A stretch of 25,991 nucleotides of DNA from a virus, in IMG/VR virus record IMGVR_UViG_3300030116_005952, positions 1-25,991 of that record, one strand, 5' to 3'. Shown in pieces: positions 8,515 through 16,225 of this stretch (positions within the stretch are counted from its first letter, which is position 1; each line of letters opens with the position of its first letter). Below the pieces are notes generated by a model, which saw nothing but the letters and a program-made list of their open reading frames with translations, made no database searches and was not told the DNA's origin. Both the position numbers and the translations under genes were made by a program.

Positions 8515-9571
8515 GCGTCACCTCCTCAAGCATGGTGACGGCCATGTGTATCTTCTGCTGCATCCAGGGGTACTTGGCACTGAAGTTGTTAGGGTTCCAC
8601 CCGCTTGTCCTTGATACCGCACCCACGGCACTTAAGTACGAAGGTATCACGCAGGACACGCGAAACCGAGCGTTCTGATGGATGGGTATGTTTAGGTCCT
8701 TAAGCTTCAGGTGAATCCCTTGGACCGTGCTTGCTGGAGCCTTGCTGCCGCCAACATTGGATGTGGCTGGCGTCATCTCTGCGTACCCAGGCGAAGTGCC
8801 TGAGTCCTTTGGTAGCGACAGTGTGCTAAACGCATCTTGCTTGACTACAAAGCCTTTCCTGAGGACCTCAACATCTGCCATGTTCCGGTCCTCTCGGGCG
8901 AACTCACTGTCGACAGATGCGGTCACAACAAGGTCCCTAGAGTTAATGTCCGGGTATCCTTCGGGCTGATTGTTTGCTGCAAACTCAAAGTTGTTCTCAA
9001 ACACCTCAGAAGCGCCACTGAGCGCAGAGTGATCTACCTCTAGTATCAGGTCTATGGCATCCAATATGGATGGGTTTTCAATAAACCACGAACGCGTCCA
9101 CGCCCACTGTATGCCGATGGCCAACGCGGCAGGCTCAAAAGCGGTGCTAGTTATATTTGCAAACCCAAACGGATGGATGCCCGGAACTGATATGCCCTTA
9201 AGCCTGTAAGGGTTAGTGACCTTTGTGTCATCCGCAGCAGCCGCCCCCTCTGTGCCGGTTGCAACGCCAGACGTGTCGTTCTTTACGCGCAACCAGGGCC
9301 AACGGTGGGTGCCGTAAACGCCGCCACTTTGTGATGCGTTTGACCCAGAGGTCGGCTCAGGTGTCGCGCTGCTAATGCAGGCAGGGGACTGTGGAGACCA
9401 CCCAGCCACGTAAGTGGTTGGCACCCAGCGCTTACGCAAGTCGCCATAAGGGATGTTGTTGACTCGCTCAACGACGTCATCCAAGGCGTTGTCAATCCGG
9501 TCACCATCAATGGTCGTGCCGGTTGAGAACTGCTCCTTAGTGAGTGTTCTTGGGTTCTTGCGCCAAGTCAT
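8507..9571 (-). CDS. Virion structural protein, unknown role (354 aa)
   Basis: The N-terminal 50 residues look like a short helical anchoring region (TIDGDRIDNALDDVVERVNN, then RKRWVPTTYVAGWSPQ). The rest is Ser/Thr/Asn/Pro-rich beta-type sequence with no enzyme motif. The C-terminus has an aromatic patch followed by a helix (KYPWMQQKIHMAVTMLEEV). It probably works with the 627-aa protein encoded next, since the two genes overlap by 8 bases. A tail appendage or fibre-attachment role is plausible from position but not shown. The start overlaps the previous stop as ATGA with an AAGG SD. Confidence 0.8.
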   Translation of the reverse strand: MTWRKNPRTLTKEQFSTGTTIDGDRIDNALDDVVERVNNIPYGDLRKRWVPTTYVAGWSPQSPACISSATPEPTSGSNASQSGGVYGTHRWPWLRVKNDTSGVATGTEGAAAADDTKVTNPYRLKGISVPGIHPFGFANITSTAFEPAALAIGIQWAWTRSWFIENPSILDAIDLILEVDHSALSGASEVFENNFEFAANNQPEGYPDINSRDLVVTASVDSEFAREDRNMADVEVLRKGFVVKQDAFSTLSLPKDSGTSPGYAEMTPATSNVGGSKAPASTVQGIHLKLKDLNIPIHQNARFRVSCVIPSYLSAVGAVSRTSGWNPNNFSAKYPWMQQKIHMAVTMLEEVTHG

Positions 9572-10179
9572 GTGACCTTAACCGTCCCTGTCTCCGTAAT
9601 CGACCCAAGGCTAACATTTGGCGTGAGGTTTACGCATCCGATAGCCTGAACGTTAGTGGCAACGCCCGTCTGGTTGTCGATGGTGGTGGTGCCGCCGTTG
9701 ATAAACGTGCATCCGATAAACACAACCGCTGGGTCAGAAAGACCAGCGCCCTCATCAGACACAAAGACTATGCTATTTGTGCTGGCGTTATCTCGCCTAA
9801 ATATGCAGTTCACAAAGCTAACTGCAATGCCGGGGCCGATGCGCACCAACTCTGTCGCATCAGGCTGCATTGAATCAGTGAACGTCACACCAAACACAGA
9901 AGAGTGTCCGTTTATTTGGCAGCGTCTAGGTATGATGGTGTTTGCTGCAAGGCCTCTGATGACGTTCTCATTAGCCTCATGCGTGAAGGACGGATAGACC
10001 CCACCCCCAAGTGTCCACGTGTTGTTGACTATCTTGGTCTCGTTAAGGATGCTGCCTTTAGGCAGCACCTCTAGGCCTGCAACGGCCTCCTCGATGACCT
10101 GCTCATGGGCATCATCGTTGGCCTCTTCAGGGGTTCGATCAGGCTTCAGGAGCTTGCTGTAGATGCCGTAGTTGGGCAT
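9568..10179 (-). CDS. Small beta-helix-like virion protein (203 aa)
   Basis: The N-terminal 45 residues are helical and charged (PDRTPEEANDDAHEQVIEEA). After that come repeated short beta runs with the spacing of a right-handed parallel beta-helix, for example VSFVNCIFRR and VVFIGCTFINGG, where a hydrophobic pair is followed by C-x-F. Such folds are common in phage tailspikes and fibres. At 203 aa it is far shorter than a full tailspike, so it may be a head-binding or adaptor piece or a minor appendage protein. The start ATG overlaps the stop of the nozzle gene as TAATG and has an AAGGGG SD. The fold call is from pattern only. Confidence 0.78.
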   Translation of the reverse strand: MPNYGIYSKLLKPDRTPEEANDDAHEQVIEEAVAGLEVLPKGSILNETKIVNNTWTLGGGVYPSFTHEANENVIRGLAANTIIPRRCQINGHSSVFGVTFTDSMQPDATELVRIGPGIAVSFVNCIFRRDNASTNSIVFVSDEGAGLSDPAVVFIGCTFINGGTTTIDNQTGVATNVQAIGCVNLTPNVSLGSITETGTVKVT

Positions 10180-13091
10180 TAGTGGCCCCTTCTGCGGCGA
10201 CCGCCGACCACTCGGAACACCGCCTTAACGCCTTCAAGCCAGAGCTTTTCGGCTCGGTTCATGATGAACCCGAAGTTCATTACGCTGAAGCTCTCACCCT
10301 TGACCGACATGCTGACAGCTATGTTGCTCGTGTCTTCATCGCCAATCAATACGGTGCCGCGAACAGTTGTCGGATCACTATCGTCCTTGTTAGCCCACAC
10401 GGTGTTAGCGCCAAAGGTTTTTTCGACCAGTGTCTTGTCGGCCTTCTGCACCCTGGTGCGCAGTGTGTTGGTTGCGACCGCCTGCTCTACTGCGGCTTGT
10501 GCTGGGGTGGCGTCGATAACCTGAGTCATCCACTCTTTACGGTCGCTTCCCACTAGGGTGTTGAATGTGCCGTAGGGCCAGACGCTGTCAAGCTTGTCTG
10601 TGCCCGTGCCGTGGCTTAGCAGGTTGGCGTAGAGGCCGCGCATCTTTAGTTGATTGCCGCCCTCTAGGCCCACGTTGGTGGACTTGTAGGCCCAATCCAC
10701 AGGCTGGGCGACAGAGTCTTCCTTGCGCACCGAGGTTGTTGCCAAGGACCACCTGTTGAAGATGTTAACGCCTGCGCGGTAGCTCTGCCCTCCCACTGTG
10801 TTTGACACCGATGTGAAAGTGTTGCCGCTGCTGTCTGTCAGTACGGTAAAGCCCATTCCGCTAGTGTCTTCCGACTCTGTTGCTGAAAGCCTTTCGAATG
10901 GCAGGTATATCAGCCTAGATTCCCGGTTAGTTTCTAGGTTCATGTATGGGGCATGTATCCAGCCAGTGGTGCCCGATCCGGCGTTAAATAGAATCTGCAT
11001 GAATGCGCCAGATTGAGACTCCGCACCAAACGATGGCCCTGCGGGATTCCATGAGGAGTAGACCTTTACGTGTCCAACAAAGGTTGTACCGCCTTGCGTA
11101 GTCCATCCCCCTGCTGATCCGAGCCTTTCGGTGGGCAATATGAGTTGGACATCGGCGTTCGTGACGTGATTAAAGACTGGCCTCCAGTGCGTGGCATCGA
11201 AGCCAAGCCTGAGGTCAATCTTGTTTACCGTGATCGCCGATGCTCCGATTGCCTGCGGGTTAACGATTGTAACTGGAACGAGGTAGAACCTGTCTGTTGT
11301 TGCTGTTGTGACCGAGTTAAACACATACCCAACGGGCACCTTGATTGGGTCATGTAGGTAAAAGCCTCCGATCGCACTTGCTCCAGAGCCATACGCGGCA
11401 GTGTATGCGCCGTAGCCTGTTATCTTGCGGTCATCCTCATCAGAGACGCTGCGGTCAATCGAGCCGCCTCTGCCGTATTCCATGATGAAGAACGAGCGTG
11501 AGGTGACGTCGAAGTTAATGTCTGATCCAGACACAGGGTTGACAGCCTCGTCAGTTAGCGCCTGGACATCTGGGCCTGCGATAGCAAAGATGTCGTCTTG
11601 GTAGTTCAGCACCCATGGCGCGGGCAGGTTCTGACTGACACCCACTACAGCAGAGCCGCCCGATTGGGCGACCATGCTCTCAAATGTCCACCACGACCAC
11701 TTCCCGCCGCTCAATACAAGGGCGCCGCTCAGGTCTGGGACGCAGATCGAGAGCATATTCATCGACGCAACGAAGGTGCATTTCACGCCCTCTGGCTTCA
11801 GCCTCAGCGTCGTAGTCGGCTGCTCCCTTGCTGAGGGATCTGCCTTGCCATGGTCCACAAAGTAAGATGTGAGGGGATTTGTCATCCCCTCCCTCTCGAA
11901 GAATGGAAGCACATCGTCCGACAGGCGACTCATGTTGAGCCCGCTCGTCGTCTGGTACACACCGCTTGTATCCACCCATACCAAAGCCGACCCCATGCGG
12001 CACTTTGCGTTAGGCCCAACGCAGCCCACCGTGTCGCTCACACGGGTAATCCTACCGGCTGAAGCTAGGTCACCCACGGAAGGCTGGTACAGCCATGTCT
12101 CATTGGCTGTAAATATCATCAGGTTTGAGTTGTGCTCAGCCACCGCTGTGATGCCTTCTTCAGAAGGCACCTGCACGAAGTTGTCGCCTACAATGGCGTT
12201 GGGATAAAACGGGTCCGAGAAGAAGACCGTGTTACCCTCCGCGTAAACCATGCGCCCGGACACCACTGCAATGTCCACAGCGTTAGGCATATCTGCGGTC
12301 CTGAAGTAAGCGTAGGCATCTGTGTTGATGCCAGGGCTAAGCACCACAGGTGTTATCATGCTCGACTCGCCGTAAGACAGGGCGTAGTCGCGCAGATTAA
12401 ACTTGTCTATGAAGGTCTTGCGCGTGCCATTGAATGACGACGGCAAGTAAGCCCATGTGCCAGTATACTTGTTGCCGAAGTAGAGGATGTCGGCGAACTC
12501 TTTGAAATAAAAGAACTCATCCTCTGCTTGGACCCACGCCTCGTAGGACTCCCCCTTGCATGTCTGGTACTGCGGGAGCAGGTCTTGCAGGCCAGATGAC
12601 GCAACGTCGATTGACTCCCTGCCGCCTAGGGTGGTGGGCACAGAGTCCTGGTAGCTTGAGGCTACGGCAGTCTGGTTGGTGTGCCGGTACAGCGGGACCT
12701 CAAAGCGCTCGTTAGTGGTGAGGTCATATATACTGACAATGTAAATGTTTTTGAGGCCTGCGTAAGAGCTAACCAGTCCAGGTCCTCCAGCAGTCGACGA
12801 CTGAACCTTAGCCAGAAAAACAGACAGCATCTGAAGGTTTCCAAAGCCTGTCTTGATTACATGCGACCCTAGATGCTTGGTAAAACCCCATTCCCCACCA
12901 GATATTGTCCCGCCGCTACCAAGTGGAATGGCGGACATCTCAGTGTCGAACTGGGTGACCTGGCCAAAGCCCTCTCGTACTTGCCAGCAGTTGTTGCTGA
13001 ACAGCATGTTCAAAGCGAACGACCCTGGTGTGGGTGCGTTCGCCTGGATGCCGTCTCGGAGGACCTGTACCTCTTGGGCTTTGGTGGCCAT
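10179..13091 (-). CDS. Tail nozzle / packaged-DNA stabilisation-type protein (970 aa)
   Basis: Residues about 255-390 carry the pattern seen in P22 gp10- and T7 gp12-like tail proteins, which form a beta-propeller at the end of the short tail. There is VVSGRMVYAEGNTVFFSDP (278-294), then a run containing ITAVAEHNSNLMIFTANETW (314-333) and RLSDDVLPFF (389-398). The protein is longer than P22 gp10 (about 470 aa) or T7 gp12 (about 790 aa). The extra C-terminal beta-rich half, ending in a basic GGRRRRGH tail, may carry an added domain. It follows the adaptor gene with a TAATG overlap, as expected for the part added after portal and adaptor. The SD is weak, so translation probably depends on coupling. 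The family assignment is by motif reading. Confidence 0.82.
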   Translation of the reverse strand: MATKAQEVQVLRDGIQANAPTPGSFALNMLFSNNCWQVREGFGQVTQFDTEMSAIPLGSGGTISGGEWGFTKHLGSHVIKTGFGNLQMLSVFLAKVQSSTAGGPGLVSSYAGLKNIYIVSIYDLTTNERFEVPLYRHTNQTAVASSYQDSVPTTLGGRESIDVASSGLQDLLPQYQTCKGESYEAWVQAEDEFFYFKEFADILYFGNKYTGTWAYLPSSFNGTRKTFIDKFNLRDYALSYGESSMITPVVLSPGINTDAYAYFRTADMPNAVDIAVVSGRMVYAEGNTVFFSDPFYPNAIVGDNFVQVPSEEGITAVAEHNSNLMIFTANETWLYQPSVGDLASAGRITRVSDTVGCVGPNAKCRMGSALVWVDTSGVYQTTSGLNMSRLSDDVLPFFEREGMTNPLTSYFVDHGKADPSAREQPTTTLRLKPEGVKCTFVASMNMLSICVPDLSGALVLSGGKWSWWTFESMVAQSGGSAVVGVSQNLPAPWVLNYQDDIFAIAGPDVQALTDEAVNPVSGSDINFDVTSRSFFIMEYGRGGSIDRSVSDEDDRKITGYGAYTAAYGSGASAIGGFYLHDPIKVPVGYVFNSVTTATTDRFYLVPVTIVNPQAIGASAITVNKIDLRLGFDATHWRPVFNHVTNADVQLILPTERLGSAGGWTTQGGTTFVGHVKVYSSWNPAGPSFGAESQSGAFMQILFNAGSGTTGWIHAPYMNLETNRESRLIYLPFERLSATESEDTSGMGFTVLTDSSGNTFTSVSNTVGGQSYRAGVNIFNRWSLATTSVRKEDSVAQPVDWAYKSTNVGLEGGNQLKMRGLYANLLSHGTGTDKLDSVWPYGTFNTLVGSDRKEWMTQVIDATPAQAAVEQAVATNTLRTRVQKADKTLVEKTFGANTVWANKDDSDPTTVRGTVLIGDEDTSNIAVSMSVKGESFSVMNFGFIMNRAEKLWLEGVKAVFRVVGGRRRRGH

Positions 13092-13750
13092 TAGCTGTAC
13101 CAGGGTACGGTTTGGATGTAGTCGTAGCCGTCGTAGGCTCTTGCCTGCAGGTACTCTCTGAACTCAGACATGCGCGTGGCAGCCTGCCTCAGGATTGGTT
13201 CGCTCTCAGCGCCATCGACAATGGCGTACTGGCGATAAGCCAAGAGCGCAATCAAGTCGTGAAACGGAGTTAGATTGTCGATGAAGTTTGGGTTTCCGTC
13301 AGTCCAGTCGACAGTAGACTCTGGCACGTAGTTGACCTCGTAAGTGCCTGTGAGCCGAGTGCTGAACCTGAGGATGGTGTTAGCCAGGTAGTAGCTGCAA
13401 GGCACAACATCTAGTGCCTGCTCGTTGCTAACCGCTTCAAGCCTCTCTGATATCCGGCCTTCAGAGTTGCGCTTCACGATGGTGTTAAGCCTGACCATGC
13501 GGCCAGGGTTTGCGATTGCGTTAGCGCCCAGGAGTTTCGGGTCAACATTGGCTAGGTCGTGGCTAATCGCATTGGATAGCGTGATGTTCTGTGTGGTGTT
13601 GTAGATCACCGGGTTGATGTCGCACACCATGTTGCGGAACTCACGGTAGCCATCGGCTAGGTAGGTTGACACGTCCGAGTCAGACACAAAGGTCTGGTCA
13701 GGCTCGTCAATATACTGACGGAACTTGACTATGAGTTCTGCCGTTGTCAT
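13091..13750 (-). CDS. Head-tail adaptor (connector) protein (219 aa)
   Basis: The N-terminus (MTTAELIVKFRQYIDEPDQ, then VSDSDVSTYLADGYREFR) has the helical 'AEL...D...sD..v..yL..gyre' signature typical of phage adaptor proteins that form a ring under the portal. A beta-rich middle and a C-terminal helix with RQAATRMSEFREYLQAR follow. Its position directly after the portal (ATGA overlap) and before the nozzle-type gene supports the role. The length is in the usual range for T7 gp11-like adaptors (about 200 aa). The main uncertainty is which adaptor family it belongs to. Confidence 0.82.
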   Translation of the reverse strand: MTTAELIVKFRQYIDEPDQTFVSDSDVSTYLADGYREFRNMVCDINPVIYNTTQNITLSNAISHDLANVDPKLLGANAIANPGRMVRLNTIVKRNSEGRISERLEAVSNEQALDVVPCSYYLANTILRFSTRLTGTYEVNYVPESTVDWTDGNPNFIDNLTPFHDLIALLAYRQYAIVDGAESEPILRQAATRMSEFREYLQARAYDGYDYIQTVPWYS

Positions 13751-15663
13751 CCGATACCCCCGAATACTGGGCTAATCAGAGCCTCTTGTCCTCGCGCAGT
13801 GTTGGACTGCGCAGCCTCCATGGCGTCCTGCTGCTGTGCCATTCCGACCGCAGCCTCGGCCATCTGCCCTTGGGTCTCAGGCGACTGTGCCGCCAGGATG
13901 CTCTGGACAGTCTGGGCTTGGCTTGGGGATGGCAACTGGCGTGGGAACACCTTCTGCATCGTCTCAGCCTTGATGAACTCCTCGGTAGTCGCCATGGGGT
14001 TGCTGAGGGCAACCACCACGTCTCTGATGTACAACTGACGCTCGTCGGGTAGGGCGTAAAAATCGTCAGTATGTACGAAGTCAGCGAAGACCTTGAGCAT
14101 CGACTTGATGTCATCGGACTGGAAGATCTCAATCTCGAAGCCTTGCTTGGTCGCCTCAAGCAGCTTTTTCGCGTGAGACAGACCCTGAACCTTCTCGGTG
14201 ATGTAGGCGTTGCCAGTGCGGAAGGAAAGCTCCTGCATGGCTGTCTCTGGGTCAATCAACCCAGCCTGGAACAACTCCATCACGTGCTGATCACGGTCGC
14301 GAGCATCGAAGCGGAAGGCGCTGCCTGCCTCGATAAACACCTCTGGGTTGTCCACGATGTTCTCTGAGCTGATCGCCCGGTACAACACTCGACCTGTCTG
14401 GTCGAGCATGCGAACCATCTTGGCCTCAGTGTAATGAGCCTTCATCAGCTCAAGCACAACCTTGGCCATCTCCCGGATGGCGCGCTCCACGTTGGTCTGA
14501 GTCTCCTGAAGCTGCGAGGTATCACGCTCAGCCAAGACCTGCATGGCCTTGCCAGAACTAACACCAACAGCGCGCTTACCAAGACTCACCGAGTGGATGC
14601 CCGCCACATCGTGCATCTCTGCCTGTGTGCGGGTAATGCTGTCCAAAACATATCCAGGCAGAGGAACCGGCTGAATCTGAGAAGGAGGGCCACCAGCAGG
14701 GTTGAAGTAAATCTTCTCGCCTGGGCGGTTGGTCATCGACGAAGTGTTGACGCCCGCTGTCTTAGGGATGGCCCACTTGGGATTACCCATGAGCTTGACG
14801 TTATGCACAACCTGCGTGCGCTGCTCGTTGTAGAGACGCTGCAGGTCCAAGAGAGGCTGCATCAGGCCGATGCCCCAGAGACGCCCAGGCACCTCTGTGT
14901 AGCGGATAATCTGCACCGGAAAGGTCTTGGTCTTCCATGTGCCCTTGTAGAGGTACACGTCGTTAGAGAGGATGGCGTGGCGCCCATCCCTCCAGTAGAC
15001 CTCCATCAACTCTACGCGGTTGTCAGGCACAGTGTGCAGCTCGTAGTCCAAACCTGAGTCATCACTGCTCCCCCCGGAGTAGGACATGTCGTCCACCTTG
15101 TCCGGGTAAGCGGCCTCAACGTCCTCTTTGACGTGATAACTGCGGATGGCTACCCACTGAGAGTCATCAGGGTTGGTGACCTTATCCTCGAAGAAAAGGT
15201 CGTATGGGCTGATGGGCTCACTGTGAATGACGTCGTCATCAGCGTCGTAGTAAGTATGCATTGCAGTGGTGCCAGTCACCAACAACCACTGCAATGCAGA
15301 ATGAACCTTGTCCTGGACGTCCTCTCGGGTCCAGTAGTAGCGCAGCGCTATCTCAGAACTCTTCGCCTTGATGATGTCATCGTTCGATGGAGATGCTGGG
15401 ATGACCGCGATAGACGGATAGCTCAGCGTAAGCCGAGCCATGATGTTCCGGTAGATGTTGAGCAGCAAGTTAACCGTCTGGCGCTGACTCCCGTCAGGCC
15501 TAGCGCGCTGGTTAATCAGATATGCCGCTCGGTCTCGGTCATAGTTCAGCCACTGCCGCCCTTCGAGGAACATCGTGCAGAGGTCCCACATCCGACCATA
15601 GGTGGTCTTGTCACTGCGGGAAGCCTCAATCTGGCTGCCCATGTTGTCTGGATATTCAGGCAT
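13747..15663 (-). CDS. Portal protein (638 aa)
   Basis: This dodecameric ring component would sit at the capsid vertex and pass DNA. It shows the familiar portal layout. The N-terminal helices include RMWDLCTMFLEGRQW and the NLLLNIYRNIMARLT region. A middle wing/stem has VTGTTAMHTYYD, ISPYDLFFED and PVQIIRYTEVPGRLWGIG. LYNEQRTQVVHN precedes the clip. After SVSLGKRAVGVSSGKAMQVL comes a helical crown. The Gln-rich C-terminal tail (TVQSILAAQSPETQGQMAEA) is also common. I choose ATG 15663, because it shares its A with the preceding TGA (TGATG) and has a GGAG 7 bases upstream, over the in-frame TTG three bases earlier. The gene lies after the capsid gene, which is an unusual order. Confidence 0.9.
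   Translation of the reverse strand: MPEYPDNMGSQIEASRSDKTTYGRMWDLCTMFLEGRQWLNYDRDRAAYLINQRARPDGSQRQTVNLLLNIYRNIMARLTLSYPSIAVIPASPSNDDIIKAKSSEIALRYYWTREDVQDKVHSALQWLLVTGTTAMHTYYDADDDVIHSEPISPYDLFFEDKVTNPDDSQWVAIRSYHVKEDVEAAYPDKVDDMSYSGGSSDDSGLDYELHTVPDNRVELMEVYWRDGRHAILSNDVYLYKGTWKTKTFPVQIIRYTEVPGRLWGIGLMQPLLDLQRLYNEQRTQVVHNVKLMGNPKWAIPKTAGVNTSSMTNRPGEKIYFNPAGGPPSQIQPVPLPGYVLDSITRTQAEMHDVAGIHSVSLGKRAVGVSSGKAMQVLAERDTSQLQETQTNVERAIREMAKVVLELMKAHYTEAKMVRMLDQTGRVLYRAISSENIVDNPEVFIEAGSAFRFDARDRDQHVMELFQAGLIDPETAMQELSFRTGNAYITEKVQGLSHAKKLLEATKQGFEIEIFQSDDIKSMLKVFADFVHTDDFYALPDERQLYIRDVVVALSNPMATTEEFIKAETMQKVFPRQLPSPSQAQTVQSILAAQSPETQGQMAEAAVGMAQQQDAMEAAQSNTARGQEALISPVFGGIG
15257..15298 (-). repeat. 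Perfect 14-bp inverted repeat inside the portal gene
   Basis: TGCATTGCAGTGGT at 15257-15270 is the exact reverse complement of ACCACTGCAATGCA at 15285-15298, with a 14-base spacer. In the mRNA this would give a 14-bp perfect stem within the codons for LQWLLVTGTTAMH. There is no T-tract after it, so it is not an intrinsic terminator. Confidence 0.9.
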
Positions 15664-16043
15664 CAAAAGGCTCCGCGACTACCGAGTCCGGTCTGGAAGG
15701 TGTAGTTAGACCGGGGGCTTTCGAGCAATGGGGAAGCAAGCCTCATGTTGCCAAGCGACTGCTGCGCGGCATACTGCCGAGGGGATAACATGCCTGAATC
15801 AGCCGCAGGCTGCTGTGCGTATGCGCCAAGCGCACCAAGACCTCCAGAGAGGAGGCCATCGAGGACTAGCTGCCCAGGCGAGGGTCCTTGTCGCGGCTCT
15901 TCCATCCCCAATTGCAAACGCTCCCCACTCATAAGAGAGGGAGCCATGGGGAGGGGCTGCTTTGGTTTTGGAGCCAGTGCGCCGAAAAGCGCGCCTAGCA
16001 ATGATGGGGCTGCGCTAAGTAGTCCCGCTGTGATTGGCTCCAT
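15663..16043 (-). CDS. Small Gly/Ala/Leu-rich protein of unknown function (126 aa)
   Basis: It begins MEPITAGLLSAAPSLLGALF, a short hydrophobic N-terminus. A Pro/Met/Gln-rich linker and a second Gly/Leu/Ala stretch (DGLLSGGLGALGAYAQQ near 60-77) follow, and the tail reads SNYTFQTGLGSRGAF. Neither hydrophobic stretch is long enough to be a confident membrane span. I choose ATG 16043 for its GAGGTG SD. An in-frame start 36 bases upstream lacks support and would deepen the overlap with the preceding gene. It overlaps that gene by 29 bases and ends in a TGATG junction with the portal gene, so it is probably co-translated with the portal. A minor head protein is a guess. Confidence 0.72.
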   Translation of the reverse strand: MEPITAGLLSAAPSLLGALFGALAPKPKQPLPMAPSLMSGERLQLGMEEPRQGPSPGQLVLDGLLSGGLGALGAYAQQPAADSGMLSPRQYAAQQSLGNMRLASPLLESPRSNYTFQTGLGSRGAF

Positions 16044-16218
16044 ACAACACCTCAAATATCTCAGAAGGGGTGGGGTCAACCGAAGCGGGGTTCAAGAGGT
16101 GGTCAGATTCCGCCTCCTTTACCCGCCTCAGCGTGGCCAGAAACCTAGCCAACTGTACCTCCACGAACACCCCACCTGCAAGGAGGAGGACAAGTAGAAT
16201 GTCGTGGAGAACAGCCAT
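16015..16218 (-). CDS. Small single-span membrane protein (67 aa)
   Basis: From ATG 16218 the protein reads MAVLHDILLVLLLAGGVFVE, giving one strong transmembrane segment at about residues 5-22. A basic stretch (RFLATLRRVK) and an acidic/polar C-terminus follow. This start lies 7 bases after the capsid stop with an AGGTG SD. A longer in-frame start at 16260 would sit inside the capsid gene and is less likely. One span followed by a charged tail fits a small phage membrane protein such as a holin-like or spanin-like factor. However, it lies between capsid and portal, far from the endolysin at the left edge, so a lysis role is uncertain. Confidence 0.7.
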   Translation of the reverse strand: MAVLHDILLVLLLAGGVFVEVQLARFLATLRRVKEAESDHLLNPASVDPTPSEIFEVLYGANHSGTT

Positions 16219-16225
16219 GCTACAC

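Noticed and set aside
14434-15057. 207-aa plus-strand open frame opposite the portal gene
   Set aside because: It is antisense to a well-supported gene with no recognisable motif. It is best explained as a shadow of GC-rich codon use.
15133-15705. 190-aa plus-strand open frame opposite portal and the 126-aa gene
   Set aside because: It has no SD or motif and runs opposite two minus-strand genes; judged a shadow.
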